Part shown: in pieces, positions 1 to 8,991 of the stretch | How the letters are laid out: every line of letters begins with the position of its first letter | Numbering within the stretch: the stretch's first letter is position 1 | Source of the DNA: Acidobacteriota bacterium | GTDB taxonomy: Bacteria > Acidobacteriota > Terriglobia > Terriglobales > Acidobacteriaceae | Direction of reading: 5' to 3' | Length of the DNA stretch: 64,000 nucleotides | Assembly: GCA_031296115.1 (NCBI GenBank) | Contig: JARLGI010000119.1 | Coordinates: 57,006-121,005, forward strand | The notes under the pieces: model-generated | Told to the model about the DNA's origin: nothing | Databases searched by the model: none | Seen by the model: the letters and a program-made list of their open reading frames with translations, nothing else | Program-made: the position numbers and the translations under genes

Positions 1-165
1 TTCTCGGCCCGGCGAAAGCAGGACTACGGAATTCAGGCAAATTCACGCTCTGTTCATCTCGCGCCGCCATCCGCTACCCGTTCCCGCGCCTCTCCGATAC
101 ACTGTTTCACGTCAAGCCGTTCAGGACGGGCAGGCTACTCACCTTCCACCTGCCAAGAGGAGCTC

Positions 166-1530
166 ATGCTAGCGACTTCTGATGCCTTCGTTTTCTTTGG
201 CGCTACCGGCGATCTCGCCCACAAAAAGATTTTCCCGACACTGCAGAGCATGGTGAAGCATGGCACGCTGAATGTACCTGTGATCGGTGTCGCCAAGTCG
301 GGATGGACCCTCGATCAACTGAAAGACCGCGCCAAGGACAGCGTGACCCAGTACGGCGGCGGCGTGGACCCGGACGCTTTCCCCAAGCTGCTGGAAGAGC
401 TCAGCTACATCGACGGCGATTACAGCGACGACAAGACCTACGCAGCTCTGCGCGCCAGGTTGGGCGAGGCGAAGTCGCCCACGCACTATCTGGCGATTCC
501 GCCCAGCATGTTTCCGGTCGTGGTCAAAGGCCTGGAAAGTTCCGGTTGCTCCAAGAACGCCCGTGTCATCCTGGAGAAACCCTTCGGCCGTGATCTGCTT
601 TCCGCGCGCAAGCTCAACGAAACCCTGCACCTGGCTTTTCCCGAGGAGAACATCTACCGTATCGACCATTACCTGGGCAAAGAAGCGGTCGAGAACCTGT
701 TGATTTTCCGCTTCGCCAACAGCTTCCTGGAGCCCATCTGGAACCGCAACTACGTACACAGCGTGCAGATCACGATGGCCGAGAATTTCGGCGTGGCAGG
801 CCGCGGCAAGTTTTACGAAGAGGCCGGCGCCATCCGCGACGTAGTGCAGAACCACTTGTTGCAGGTGATCTCCTTTCTCGCCATGGAACCGCCGACCACG
901 ATGTACGTGGACTCGCTGCGCGACGAGCAGGTCAAGGTGTTTCGCACCATTCCGCCGCTCAGTCCGGCGAACATCGTGCGCGGACAGTTCGAAGGCTATC
1001 GCAACGAGCCCGGAGTCGCGCCGAGGTCGGATGTCGAGACCTTCGCGGCGGTGCGGTTGGAGGTCGATTCCTGGCGCTGGGCCGGCGTTCCCTTCCTGAT
1101 TCGCGCCGGTAAGTGTATGCCCATCACGGTCACGGAGGTGTTCGTAAAGCTGCGCAAGCCTCCGCTGGCCAGGGCGGGCGTGGATACCCGCAACTACTTC
1201 CGCTTCCGGCTGGGCCCGGACATCGAATTGAGCATTGGCGGACGAGTGAAGCGCCCGGGACCGCTGATGCTGCCGATGCCGGTGGAACTCTCCGCCGTTA
1301 AGTACACTAGCTCTGACGAGATGGATGCGTACGAGCGCCTGCTCACCGACGCCATGAAGGGCGACCAGCTGCTGTTCGTCCGGCAGGATGCGGTGGAAGC
1401 AGCGTGGGCCATCGTCGATCCCATCCTCGGCGACTGCTGTCCGACGGAGACGTACAAGCCGGGTACGTGGGGCCCGAGCGACTCGCGCGAGCTGGCGGCC
1501 GACATCGGCGGCTGGCACGATCCGCAGTAG
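166..1530 (+). CDS. zwf: Glucose-6-phosphate 1-dehydrogenase
   Basis: This cytosolic enzyme oxidises glucose 6-phosphate to 6-phosphogluconolactone while reducing NAD(P), the entry step of the oxidative pentose phosphate and Entner-Doudoroff routes. The protein has 454 residues, slightly short for a family of about 480-500. The Rossmann motif GATGDLA lies at residues 12-18. The substrate signature RIDHYLGKE is at 165-173, and QNH at 228-230 supplies the expected catalytic His. AAGAGGAG directly upstream supports the ATG. The gene stands alone: no gnd or pgl lies nearby, and it converges on the next gene with an 8-bp gap. The family assignment is secure; the NAD versus NADP preference cannot be read from the sequence. 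Confidence 0.96.
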   Translation: MLATSDAFVFFGATGDLAHKKIFPTLQSMVKHGTLNVPVIGVAKSGWTLDQLKDRAKDSVTQYGGGVDPDAFPKLLEELSYIDGDYSDDKTYAALRARLGEAKSPTHYLAIPPSMFPVVVKGLESSGCSKNARVILEKPFGRDLLSARKLNETLHLAFPEENIYRIDHYLGKEAVENLLIFRFANSFLEPIWNRNYVHSVQITMAENFGVAGRGKFYEEAGAIRDVVQNHLLQVISFLAMEPPTTMYVDSLRDEQVKVFRTIPPLSPANIVRGQFEGYRNEPGVAPRSDVETFAAVRLEVDSWRWAGVPFLIRAGKCMPITVTEVFVKLRKPPLARAGVDTRNYFRFRLGPDIELSIGGRVKRPGPLMLPMPVELSAVKYTSSDEMDAYERLLTDAMKGDQLLFVRQDAVEAAWAIVDPILGDCCPTETYKPGTWGPSDSRELAADIGGWHDPQ

Positions 1531-1537
1531 TCCGGAT

Positions 1538-2221
1538 TCATGGCACGCGCTTGGCCGAGACGAAGGCATTCCCGGCAATGACGAACCGCAATGGCTGCTC
1601 CGTTGCCTTCGTGATGCCAACGCGCCGTGTGGCCTCCACACGCTCCGGACGGTAGCCGTCATCCGCAAACCACAAGTCGGAAGCGCGGGACGTCAGGTCC
1701 TTGCCGTTGTCGCGCCCGCGGGTGATCCCCAGCGCTTCGGCCATACGTCCCGGGCCACTGGAGATGAGACGCAATTGCCCCGCGCGCGGCAAGGACGGAA
1801 GATCGAGGCCCCGCGCCTCAGCCATGTCGTCTAATCCAAACACTGGCTCCATGGCGCGCAGCAGCACGCATCCGGCAATGCTCTCCGGCATGCACGAAAC
1901 GTTCAGGCAGTGATGGTTTCCGTAGATGAAATACACGTAGGCGTGCCCCGGAGGACCGAAAAGTACCGCGTTGCGCGCCGTTCGACCGGCATAGGCATGT
2001 GCCGCGGGATCGTCCTTGCCGAGATAGGCTTCGTTCTCGACGATTCGTCCCGCCAGCAAGCTTCTAGCTTCACGCCGGATCAGCAGCTTGCCCAGCAGCT
2101 CGCGGCCTACCGTGACCGGGTCGCGATTGAAGAAGTCGCGGGAGAGAGGGGGAAGGCGGCGGAGAGCGGCGGTGGTGAGCACGGCAGAGGTTCCACGCTC
2201 AGGATGTTGAAGAACAGGCAT
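1538..2221 (-). CDS. DNA-3-methyladenine glycosylase (AAG/MPG family)
   Basis: A monofunctional base-excision glycosylase that flips out and removes alkylated or deaminated purines. The 227 residues match the AAG/MPG fold family (Pur_DNA_glyco), not the AlkA or Tag families. The core VENEAYLGKDDPAAHAY begins at residue 61, where E64 corresponds to the catalytic Glu and Y66 to the intercalating or base-stacking Tyr region. It is followed by YVYFIYGNHHCLN and a later SSGPGRM segment, all typical. No strong Shine-Dalgarno sequence is visible, so the first about 20 residues may be longer than the real protein. It is convergent with zwf and divergent from ruvA. Confidence 0.93.
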   Translation of the reverse strand: MPVLQHPERGTSAVLTTAALRRLPPLSRDFFNRDPVTVGRELLGKLLIRREARSLLAGRIVENEAYLGKDDPAAHAYAGRTARNAVLFGPPGHAYVYFIYGNHHCLNVSCMPESIAGCVLLRAMEPVFGLDDMAEARGLDLPSLPRAGQLRLISSGPGRMAEALGITRGRDNGKDLTSRASDLWFADDGYRPERVEATRRVGITKATEQPLRFVIAGNAFVSAKRVP

Positions 2222-2367
2222 CGTGCTGAGATTCTAGAACCCTCCTGGCTCGGTTGACATCCCACGGCGCAAGCGTTGCTGCGGGCTGGGCGCGTCACGA
2301 CGCCATCCACGGCCGCAATCCAAGACGGAGGCTGGCTAACGGCGACAGGGTCATCAACCAACACTCT

Positions 2368-2418
2368 TCTCTGGGTTCTCTGTGCCTCGGTGGTGAAGCG
2401 ACCATTTACAATCGCGGC
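2368..2418 (+). promoter_or_regulatory. Repeat-A element plus -10 hexamer abutting ruvA
   Basis: A family-A dispersed repeat (core CTCTGTGCCTCGGTGGTGAA) occupies about 2368-2397. TACAAT follows at 2407-2412, only 6 nt before the ruvA ATG. No Shine-Dalgarno sequence is present. The spacing suggests transcription starts at or next to the ATG, giving a leaderless mRNA. The same arrangement precedes mnmE and ligA. Confidence 0.55.
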
Positions 2419-3003
2419 ATGATCGCGCACCTTCGCGGACGGCTCATCGCCAAACATCCCAACCAGGCCATCGTCGAAGCCGGCGGCGTGGGCTACGACG
2501 TCACCATCACCATACCGACGTTCTCCGACTTGCCTGCGGCCGGGAGCGAGGTCGCGCTGCACATCCACACTCACGTTCGCGAGGACGCCCTCGCCCTTTA
2601 CGGCTTTCTGCGCTCGGAGGAAAAGCAGCTCTTCGAGAAGCTCATCACGGTCAGCGGCATTGGCCCAAAGCTAGCCATCACCATTCTGAGCGGCATGGCC
2701 ACGGAGGAGATGGTGGGCGCCATCCGCAGCAACGATTTCGCGCGCCTCACCCGGATTCCCGGAATCGGCCGCAAAACCGCCGAGCGCATGTGTGTGGAGT
2801 TGCGTGACAAGCTGGAGGGCTTCGGCGCGCAGCAGCCGGTGGTGTCCCATTCGGCGGTGGAAGAAGACGTGATCTCGGCGTTGACGAACCTTGGCTACCA
2901 GCGCGCGCTTTCGGAAAAGGCCGTCGAGCGGGCGGTGCAGGCCGTGGGGCGCGAGAATTTCGACGCCATCTTCCGGGCGGCCCTGGGGGCGCTGTCGAAG
3001 TAG
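2419..3003 (+). CDS. ruvA: Holliday junction branch migration protein RuvA
   Basis: RuvA binds four-way DNA junctions as a tetramer and loads the RuvB motor for branch migration during recombinational repair. The 194-residue length is normal. The N-terminal OB-fold starts MIAHLRGRL. Two helix-hairpin-helix motifs follow, at residues 79-88 (SGIGPK) and 113-122 (PGIGRK), then the flexible linker and the C-terminal RuvB-binding domain from about residue 145. The frame is open further upstream, but homology begins at this ATG, so the longer version is rejected. ruvB and ruvC are not adjacent, which is common outside Proteobacteria. Confidence 0.97.
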   Translation: MIAHLRGRLIAKHPNQAIVEAGGVGYDVTITIPTFSDLPAAGSEVALHIHTHVREDALALYGFLRSEEKQLFEKLITVSGIGPKLAITILSGMATEEMVGAIRSNDFARLTRIPGIGRKTAERMCVELRDKLEGFGAQQPVVSHSAVEEDVISALTNLGYQRALSEKAVERAVQAVGRENFDAIFRAALGALSK

Positions 3004-3079
3004 CAAGTCGTCGCAGGCAATATTCCGCCTGGGCCTCGTTCACCCGCCTATCACAAGAAAATATGCTGCCTGGGCGGCG

Positions 3080-3760
3080 CTAAAGAATATTGACGGCCCG
3101 CGCTGCCAGCAACACGATGATCGTCAAGGAGATGAGCGATTGCACCATCATCAGGCCCTTTGCCCAGCGGGAAAGGATCTGGGTATCTGTCGGGGACAAC
3201 GCTGTGCTGGTGTTGAAAGAGAGAAATAGGTAGTCCATGAAGCGGGGATGCCACCTGGTGGGCTTGGCGGGGGATTGCTCGTAAAGCGCCATCTGGGGAA
3301 AGAGAAATGCGCCATCCTCATGCCGCCTGCCCTTCTCCCGGGCGTAGGGGCCCCCAGCATCCAGCTTCCAATACCAGGACGCGAATACCAGCACGTTGCT
3401 GATCCACAAGGAACCGGCCGACTGCAGGAGATGAACGGGAACGACACTGTGGGCCGGCAGGGAGCGTATCAGCAGTACCAGGGAAGCAATCAAGGCAAGG
3501 GTCACAAAACCTAACAGAAGCAGACCGACTACATAGGCCTGCTGTTCATCACCTCTTTTATGGAGGATCGAAACGATTGTGGCGAGCACGGCGAAGGCCG
3601 CGACCAGCCACCATCGTGGTCCAAAGCTGAGCACCTCCGGCAACGCGAAGTGAAGGCCTGCGACCGCCCCGAGTGCGAGCAACACTGGCCAGCGGGGCTC
3701 GGCATCAGCCAGTCGGTTTGGCATGAGTCCGATCATACTGGCTTGGCCCGGTGCTCGCAC
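3080..3760 (-). CDS. Multi-pass membrane protein, possibly DUF1345-like
   Basis: This 226-residue integral membrane protein has about four to five hydrophobic segments: residues about 25-45, 50-68, 78-98, 108-128 and 203-222. The C-terminal part, YLFLSFNTSTALSPTDTQ followed by a last helix, resembles the end of DUF1345-type membrane proteins and also the pore-helix layout of two-TM ion channels. I cannot decide between them, and no selectivity-filter signature is visible. The GTG start is supported by GGAGG 8 nt upstream. It lies between ruvA (convergent) and mnmE (same strand, 60-bp gap). No function is claimed. Confidence 0.7.
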   Translation of the reverse strand: MRAPGQASMIGLMPNRLADAEPRWPVLLALGAVAGLHFALPEVLSFGPRWWLVAAFAVLATIVSILHKRGDEQQAYVVGLLLLGFVTLALIASLVLLIRSLPAHSVVPVHLLQSAGSLWISNVLVFASWYWKLDAGGPYAREKGRRHEDGAFLFPQMALYEQSPAKPTRWHPRFMDYLFLSFNTSTALSPTDTQILSRWAKGLMMVQSLISLTIIVLLAARAVNIL

Positions 3761-3820
3761 AGTGATTTCCTCCGTCCGGCCAACACGCCGCCGAAGACTC
3801 GCCGTCGTGTCTCTGGCTTT

Positions 3821-5215
3821 CTACTTTCCAATGCAGAACGAGCTGAAAATCAGGTTCAGGATGTCGTCGGCGGTTGTAGCACCGGTGATGTCGTCCAGCG
3901 GGCGCAGGGCGCTGTAGAGGTCGAGCAGCAGCATCTCATGCGGGGTCTTGAGCGGAATTGCAGCGATTGCCTTGTCAAGCGCGCGGATCGCATCGTCCAC
4001 CAGCTTCTGATGCCTTACATTGGTCAGAAATCCGCCTTCCCGTTCGGAGCCGGAATCACCGTGCACCTTCGCCAGAACCATCGCCCGCAATTGATCGATG
4101 CCTTCGCCGGTAACGGCCGAAGTGAATACCACGGGCGTCGCCGACTCATCCTCCGGCACCTTGCCCGCGATCCAGCCGCGATTCGCGCTTAGGAGATCGC
4201 ACTTGTTGCCCACTACAATTCGCGGCCGGCCTTGAGTTTTTTCCAGCAGCTCCCCGTCCGGCGTGAAATCCGATCCAGCGAATTCCGAGACGTCCAGCAC
4301 CACCAGCACGATGTCGGCGTCGGCGACGGCCTCCATGGACTTGCGGACGCCGATACTCTCCGCCTCGTCGAGCGCGGCGCGGATGCCCGCGGTGTCCACC
4401 AGCCGCACCGGGATGCCGCCGATGGAAACCGTTTCGCTTACCAAGTCGCGCGTGGTGCCCGGCGTGGCGGTGACAATCGCGCGCTCCCTCTCCACCAGCC
4501 GGTTGAACAGGCTGGACTTGCCAACATTGGGACGGCCGACGATGGCCAGCGTCAGACCTTCATGCACAAGCTTGCCGAAGGCGAAGCTGGAAAGCAGCTC
4601 TTGCAGCGGAGCGCGGATAGCGGCGATGCGCGACAGAATCTGCTCATCGAGCAGGACCGAGACATCGTCTTCGGCGAAGTCCACCCCGGCTTCCAGCATT
4701 GAGATCAGTTCCACCAGCTTCTGCTTGGTGGGCTGCAAGCGTCTGGAGAGCGCGCCTTCAAGTTGGTGCGCGGCTACCTGCGCCTGGTATAGCGTCTGCG
4801 ATTCGATGAGGTCGCGCACCGCCTCGGCCTGCGTGAGATCAATGCGCCCGTTCAGAAACGCGCGCATGGTGAACTCGCCGGGTTCGGCCAGCCGTGCGCC
4901 GCCGGCCAGCGCCATCTGCACCACATGGCGCAGGACTACGGGCGAACCGTGGCATGAGATTTCGACTACGTCATCGGTGGTGTAGGAGTGCGGCTTCGCG
5001 AAGAAGCTGACGACCACCTCATCCAGCCGCTCGCCGCTCGCCGGATCAATGAGTTCGCCAAAGTGCGCGCGGCCAGCCTCGAGGTCATGCCCATGGGCCA
5101 GCCGCAGCATGGGGAGAGCGACGCTGCGCGCGTCTGCGCCCGCAAGGCGCACAACACCGATGCCGCCGCGTCCGGGCGGGGTGGCGATGGCGACGATGGT
5201 GTCGTCGAGGTTCAC
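3821..5215 (-). CDS. mnmE: tRNA uridine-5-carboxymethylaminomethyl GTPase MnmE
   Basis: MnmE works with MnmG to install the cmnm5 group at wobble uridine 34 of tRNAs, using GTP and methylene-tetrahydrofolate. It has 464 residues, a normal length. The N-terminal folate-binding domain spans about 1-120. A helical domain encloses a Ras-like G domain with GRPNVGKS at 227-234, the DTAG switch at 274-277 and NKCD. The protein ends in FCIGK, whose Cys461 is the conserved C-terminal Cys. It starts with GTG; AATAAT on the coding strand lies 6 nt upstream with a family-A repeat behind it. Its partner mnmG is in this window near 37 kb. Confidence 0.97.
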   Translation of the reverse strand: MNLDDTIVAIATPPGRGGIGVVRLAGADARSVALPMLRLAHGHDLEAGRAHFGELIDPASGERLDEVVVSFFAKPHSYTTDDVVEISCHGSPVVLRHVVQMALAGGARLAEPGEFTMRAFLNGRIDLTQAEAVRDLIESQTLYQAQVAAHQLEGALSRRLQPTKQKLVELISMLEAGVDFAEDDVSVLLDEQILSRIAAIRAPLQELLSSFAFGKLVHEGLTLAIVGRPNVGKSSLFNRLVERERAIVTATPGTTRDLVSETVSIGGIPVRLVDTAGIRAALDEAESIGVRKSMEAVADADIVLVVLDVSEFAGSDFTPDGELLEKTQGRPRIVVGNKCDLLSANRGWIAGKVPEDESATPVVFTSAVTGEGIDQLRAMVLAKVHGDSGSEREGGFLTNVRHQKLVDDAIRALDKAIAAIPLKTPHEMLLLDLYSALRPLDDITGATTADDILNLIFSSFCIGK

Positions 5216-5258
5216 TCAGGAATTATTCAACACAGAGACACGGAGGGCACGGAGAAAA
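5216..5258 (-). promoter_or_regulatory. Repeat-A element and -10-like hexamer upstream of mnmE
   Basis: Read on the minus strand, a family-A repeat (CTCCGTG, CTCCGTGTCTCTGTG) is followed by AATAAT (5227 to 5222), 6 nt and then the GTG start of mnmE. The geometry matches ruvA and ligA. No Shine-Dalgarno sequence is visible, so a leaderless start is likely. Confidence 0.45.
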
Positions 5259-5444
5259 GCATTGGCAAGATGGATCTCAATTCGATTATTCGTACCGCTT
5301 CCATCCATTCGGTAGTTCGGACCCGCGGGCAATGAACAATGGAACTCTATTTTTCGCGCAAACCCCTATCACTTCCTGGAGAAAAGTCTTTTCTTGCTCT
5401 GAGTAAGCATCCGGCTGCGTGGTCACGATCCACACCCCATTTTC

Positions 5445-5696
5445 CTAGACCGAAGTACTCTGTTTCTGCACGAATGCGAGGAATTCTTCTGCGCTTTGAA
5501 GAGTCAGCGGGCCAGCCTCGGGTGCGAGGTATTTGGAAAGGGTAACCGTCAGGCCCCATTTGCTTCCACTTAATTCGGCCACACGCTTGGGCAGCAGGTG
5601 CATGGAGATACCTTTGGCACGTTCAGGCGCCGCTGCGAAACAAAGGCTCGCAAGCAGCAGGATCCAAGCACCTACGATTGCAGCTCGCCTCGACAT
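5445..5696 (-). CDS. Small secreted hypothetical protein
   Basis: An 83-residue protein of unknown function. The first about 22 residues form a clear Sec signal peptide: MSRRAA, a hydrophobic stretch AIVGAWILLLASLCF, then an Ala-rich cleavage region. The mature part is short and mixed, with no Cys pair or known domain. GGAGGGAAGA directly before the ATG is a strong Shine-Dalgarno sequence. It is built from the end of a family-A repeat lying in reverse orientation at 5703-5735. The gene sits between jag and mnmE, where most genomes have nothing. A much longer frame overlapping jag is open but implausible. Confidence 0.6.
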   Translation of the reverse strand: MSRRAAIVGAWILLLASLCFAAAPERAKGISMHLLPKRVAELSGSKWGLTVTLSKYLAPEAGPLTLQSAEEFLAFVQKQSTSV

Positions 5697-5699
5697 TCT

Positions 5700-5737
5700 T
5701 CCCTCCGTGTGCTCCGTGTCTCCGTGGTGAAAGGTAT
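5700..5737. repeat. Family-A dispersed repeat (jag / small-gene junction)
   Basis: TCCGTGTGCTCCGTGTCTCCGTGGTGAAAGG-type sequence on the plus strand. It is the same family as at 2368, 5229 and 48340. Its complement supplies CACGGAGG, the ribosome-binding site of the small secreted gene. Confidence 0.65.
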
Positions 5738-6277
5738 CTAACGCCGCCGCGAGACTGGGGGCGCGGGTGGCTTTCCCTGATAGTCCTTGGGGTAGACCAC
5801 GACGTAGCGCTGGGCCGATTCGCCGGCGCTTTCCGTGCGTAAATCCTCGCTCTCGCGCAGAGCCAAATGCAGGATGCGCCGCTCGCGCGACGACATGGGC
5901 GCAAACGCATACGGCATGCTGGTTTCGCGGACGCGCTCGGCTGCTACGTCGGCCGCCAGCCGCAACTCTGAGAGACGGGCCGAACGGAAGTTCTGGCAAT
6001 CGAAGTTGACCTTTTCGTGCTCGTCGGGAGCCAGCCGCAGCATCTCCAGCGAAACGTGTTCGAAGGCGCGCAACAGTTCTCCGCCGTTCTCCAGCAGAAG
6101 CGGGCTGTCGGCGCCGGAGAGGTCCACCAGGATTTCCGGCCGCTCCAATGGGCGGTCCGAGCCGACCTTGGGGTCCACCGTGATTTTGTAGCGCAGGTGG
6201 AAGTCGCCGGTAGTGATGATGGCGTTCAGCAGTTCGCTGATCTTCTTGGCGGCGGCGATTTTGTCAGTTATCGGCAT
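5738..6277 (-). CDS. jag: RNA-binding protein Jag/KhpB (KH-II and R3H domains)
   Basis: KhpB (Jag, SpoIIIJ-associated) is an RNA-binding protein linked to cell division and elongation control, usually encoded next to yidC. It has 179 residues. A KH-type region spans about 30-120, and an R3H domain sits at the C-terminus, where SSRERRILHLAL carries the R-x3-H motif and RYVVVYP ends the fold. The usual N-terminal Jag domain is replaced by a short helical segment. The ATG is preferred over an upstream TTG; neither has a good ribosome-binding site. It belongs to the rpmH-rnpA-yidD-yidC-jag-mnmE order, but about 190 bp of repeat palindromes separate it from yidC. Confidence 0.85.
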   Translation of the reverse strand: MPITDKIAAAKKISELLNAIITTGDFHLRYKITVDPKVGSDRPLERPEILVDLSGADSPLLLENGGELLRAFEHVSLEMLRLAPDEHEKVNFDCQNFRSARLSELRLAADVAAERVRETSMPYAFAPMSSRERRILHLALRESEDLRTESAGESAQRYVVVYPKDYQGKPPAPPVSRRR

Positions 6278-6284
6278 AAGCAAG

Positions 6285-6410
6285 TAGCGGGACTGAAGTC
6301 CCTTTCACAATCTGCCGTCCCTTACGGGACTCTAGTCTTCGTTCAACACCTACCCAGCGCTGAAGCGCTGGGCTAAGCTCTTTCGCCCCTTCGGGGCTTG
6401 CGACGCGCGA
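6285..6410. repeat. Cluster of REP-like palindromes between jag and yidC
   Basis: At least four short imperfect palindromes of family B: GCGGGACTGAAGTCCC near 6289, GTCCCTTACGGGAC near 6312, CCCAGCGCTGAAGCGCTGGG near 6355 and GCCCCTTCGGGGC near 6388. They split an otherwise compact operon and may act as terminators or mRNA stabilisers. Confidence 0.6.
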
Positions 6411-6465
6411 ATCGCCGATTTTGACAAATCACGGGGCTGTTCCGACGGGCGCCGCACTACCCGCA

Positions 6466-8244
6466 CTACTTGCTGGCCTTCTTCCGGGCGCGCTTCTCCG
6501 CCTCGGCCCGCATCTCCTGTCCCAGGCTGGTGCGGTTCATGAGGTACTGCTGAAGGATCGCGATGATATTGCCCACCACCCAGTACACGCTCAAGCCCGA
6601 CGGCAGCGAGTAGCTGAAGAAGCCAATCATCAGCGGCATCATCAGGGTCATCATCTGCTGCTGTTTCGGATCCATGCCTGAGTTGGGCGTCATCTTCTGC
6701 ACCAAATAGGTGCTGATAACGATCACCACCGGCATGATCAAATACTTGTCAGGCGACGAGAGGTCGTGCAGCCACAGGAACTGCGCCTGGCGCAGCTCGA
6801 TCGCGTTCTGCAGCATCGAGTAGAAGGCGAACAGGAACGGCATCTGGATGATCAGCGGCACGCAGCCGCCCGCCGGGTTCACCCCTTCGCGCTTGTACAG
6901 CTCGGCGATCTCGGCGTTCATTTCCTGCCGCCTGGGGTCCTTCATCGGCAGTTTCTTGAAGCGCTCCTGGATGGCCTTCATCTGCGGCTGCAGCTTCTGC
7001 ATCTTCAGCGCCGACTTCATGCTGGTGATGCGCAGCGGCAACAGCGCCAGGTTGATGATGACCGTCAGGATGATGATGGACACGCCCCAGTTGCTGGCCA
7101 TGTGCTCCTGCGTCCACTTGAGCCACAGAAACAGCGGCCGGGCGATGAGGCTGAAGAACCCGAAGTCCACCACATTGCGCAGATCCGGCCCATTCATCTG
7201 TCCCGGCGCAGTGTTGGAGCGCACGGATTCCAGGACTTCCAGCGCCTTGGGCCCGACGAACAACCGCTCGCGAGTGGTTCCGCTGGTGTCTCCAACCGCC
7301 GCGCCCAGAATGTCGTAACGGTCAACCTTGTTGGCGTCGGGGTTCTTGGGATCTTTGGGAACGCTGATGGCTTCGTGCAGCGTGACCATGGCGGCCGTTG
7401 CCGGATTGTCCGGCAGGAAAATCGCAGCGAAGAACTGGTCCTGCACGCCCGCCCAGTCGAAGGGCCCACGCAAGGTGTTGTCGTTGCTCACCTTCTTGGG
7501 TGCAATCCGTTCCACCTTGCCGCCCGCCATGTACTCGATCTTGGCGGAAGCGTACAGCGGTCCGGTGGTCTGGTCGCCGAAGCCCGCAGGCCACATGGGA
7601 TAGGCCTGCAGCGCCCTGCCATTCTGCGTCACTTCGGTCTCGACCGAGACCACGTAGCTGTCACCAAACTCAAACGTCTTACGAACGCTAACTCCACCCT
7701 GCGCGTACTCATAGGTCAGCTCGCCCGGAGCGGCGATGGTGCCGCTAGCACTCCCCACGTACAAGGCGGAGTTGAGCTGGTTGCGCAGGTTCTCGTCGTA
7801 GATCCACAGACTCAGAGGCAGGCCGAGCTTGGCGGTTTCCTTGTTTACCAAGTCGAGGGGATCGCCGTTGTCGTCTTTGTACTTCTTAAGAATCCAGTGG
7901 GTGACCTGGCCGCCGCGATTGGTGAAAGTCACCTTGTACAGACTGTTTTCGACAACGGTCTCCGCCTCGGAGGTCGCCGCCTTCGCGGGAACGGAACTCT
8001 GAGAGCTAGCTTTCTCCGCGGGAGCGGCCGCGGCGGCGGGAGCTTCGCTGGGCGCGCTCGGGGCTTGCGACGCGGGCTGGGCGGTCTGCGCCGTTGGCGC
8101 CGGGTTCGGGCTGGCCGGCTGCTTGCCGCGGTCCTTGAAGAAAAACAGCTGGGCGATGATGATCAGCGCAAAGGTGACGGCGAACACCATCAACATGCGG
8201 CGGTCGCCGCCTGGTTCTTGCTGGGGATTTTGATACTCGGCCAA
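6466..8244 (-). CDS. yidC: Membrane protein insertase YidC
   Basis: YidC inserts and folds inner-membrane proteins, alone or with SecYEG. The 592 residues match the Gram-negative form. An N-terminal signal anchor lies at about 16-36. It is followed by a Pro/Ala-rich linker and the large periplasmic beta-sandwich domain (about 85-360). The conserved five-helix core begins near WLKWTQEHMASNWGVSIIILT. The cytoplasmic loop GVNPAGGCVPLIIQMPFLFAFY is characteristic. The basic tail (RARKKASK) can contact ribosomes. It sits 13 nt downstream of yidD in the rpmH-rnpA-yidD-yidC operon. Confidence 0.97.
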   Translation of the reverse strand: MAEYQNPQQEPGGDRRMLMVFAVTFALIIIAQLFFFKDRGKQPASPNPAPTAQTAQPASQAPSAPSEAPAAAAAPAEKASSQSSVPAKAATSEAETVVENSLYKVTFTNRGGQVTHWILKKYKDDNGDPLDLVNKETAKLGLPLSLWIYDENLRNQLNSALYVGSASGTIAAPGELTYEYAQGGVSVRKTFEFGDSYVVSVETEVTQNGRALQAYPMWPAGFGDQTTGPLYASAKIEYMAGGKVERIAPKKVSNDNTLRGPFDWAGVQDQFFAAIFLPDNPATAAMVTLHEAISVPKDPKNPDANKVDRYDILGAAVGDTSGTTRERLFVGPKALEVLESVRSNTAPGQMNGPDLRNVVDFGFFSLIARPLFLWLKWTQEHMASNWGVSIIILTVIINLALLPLRITSMKSALKMQKLQPQMKAIQERFKKLPMKDPRRQEMNAEIAELYKREGVNPAGGCVPLIIQMPFLFAFYSMLQNAIELRQAQFLWLHDLSSPDKYLIMPVVIVISTYLVQKMTPNSGMDPKQQQMMTLMMPLMIGFFSYSLPSGLSVYWVVGNIIAILQQYLMNRTSLGQEMRAEAEKRARKKASK

Positions 8245-8257
8245 GTTTAGGTTCCGT

Positions 8258-8560
8258 TCAGCAGTGGCTTCGCAGCTTCGCTCCGCCCATAAAGGGGCGG
8301 CAATTATGTTGGGTTAGAGCTGGCGCATCTTTCGCCGGCAGCGTTCCCTCCCGAGGAACAGGATCGAACCCTGCCTGGGCAAAGGGATGGCAGCGCAGCA
8401 GTCTTTTCGTTGCCAGCAGGCCTCCACGAAAGACACCGTGAAGCTCCATGGCTTCGATCGCGTATTCCGAACACGTAGGGACGAAGCGGCAGGCGTGTGG
8501 CAGCATCGGCGAAATCAGACGCTTGTACAACCGCAGTCCAAATTGGAATACCCGCTTCAT
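8258..8560 (-). CDS. yidD: Membrane protein insertion efficiency factor YidD
   Basis: YidD is a small amphipathic inner-membrane-associated protein that assists YidC. The 100 residues carry the family core: LIRLYKRLISP-type start (here LRLYKRLISPML), then CRFVPTCSEYAIEAMELHG and GLLATKRLLRCHPFAQAGFDPVP. The conserved Cys residues of CRF/PTCSEY and RCHP are all present. The start overlaps the end of rnpA by 4 nt (ATGA), indicating translational coupling. The last about 25 residues (after VPREG) are less conserved and may be lineage-specific. Confidence 0.94.
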   Translation of the reverse strand: MKRVFQFGLRLYKRLISPMLPHACRFVPTCSEYAIEAMELHGVFRGGLLATKRLLRCHPFAQAGFDPVPREGTLPAKDAPALTQHNCRPFMGGAKLRSHC

Positions 8561-8991
8561 TTCTGCTCCGTCACCCGGGTTCGTTGGGCAGCCAATCGCA
8601 GCCCGCGCTCGACCTCGTCCAGCAGTTTGGCGAACGGCAAACTTAGCACGCTCTTACGCGGGTTGAAAACCACGTCTACCGGCGCTTCACAGGCTGGCCA
8701 GGAGCGCCTCACCGCTTCGCGCATCCGGCGTTTAATGCGATTGCGCTCCACCGACCCACCCAGCGCCTTCCCGACGGTGAATCCTACCTTGGGGCCGCCG
8801 GCACCAGGCTCTCCGCCGCCGCATTCACGCCGCAGAAAGAACACCGTCATGTTGCCCGTGAACTGCCGCCCTCCGCCTTGATAGACCCGCTGGAAATCCG
8901 CGTGTTTCAGGAGGTGCCTGGTTTTGGGAAACCGACTGCTGGCGGGCATGCCGTTAAGCGCCATAAAACGATCGCCGCCGTCCCGGGCCAT
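8557..8991 (-). CDS. rnpA: Ribonuclease P protein component
   Basis: This is the protein subunit of RNase P, which binds precursor-tRNA 5' leaders and helps the RNA subunit cleave them. It has 144 residues. The RNR signature lies in KVGFTVGKALGGSVERNRIKRRMREA (from residue 68), and the N-terminal substrate-binding part is RFPKTRHLLKHADFQRVYQGG. The first 14 residues may be over-extended, because two further in-frame ATGs follow at residues 10 and 15 and the first start lacks a good ribosome-binding site. It lies between rpmH and yidD, the canonical order. Confidence 0.93.
   Translation of the reverse strand: MARDGGDRFMALNGMPASSRFPKTRHLLKHADFQRVYQGGGRQFTGNMTVFFLRRECGGGEPGAGGPKVGFTVGKALGGSVERNRIKRRMREAVRRSWPACEAPVDVVFNPRKSVLSLPFAKLLDEVERGLRLAAQRTRVTEQK

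Noticed and set aside
1..165. A gene end before zwf
   Set aside because: No frame with recognisable coding features reaches this stretch; it looks like the zwf upstream region only.
169..1668. A 499-codon open frame on the minus strand opposite zwf
   Set aside because: It is the complement of a high-GC gene with clear zwf motifs; its translation is Arg/His-rich, low in family features and has no ribosome-binding site.
6766..8250. A 494-codon open frame opposite yidC
   Set aside because: Antisense shadow of yidC with a composition typical of complement frames and no recognisable domain.
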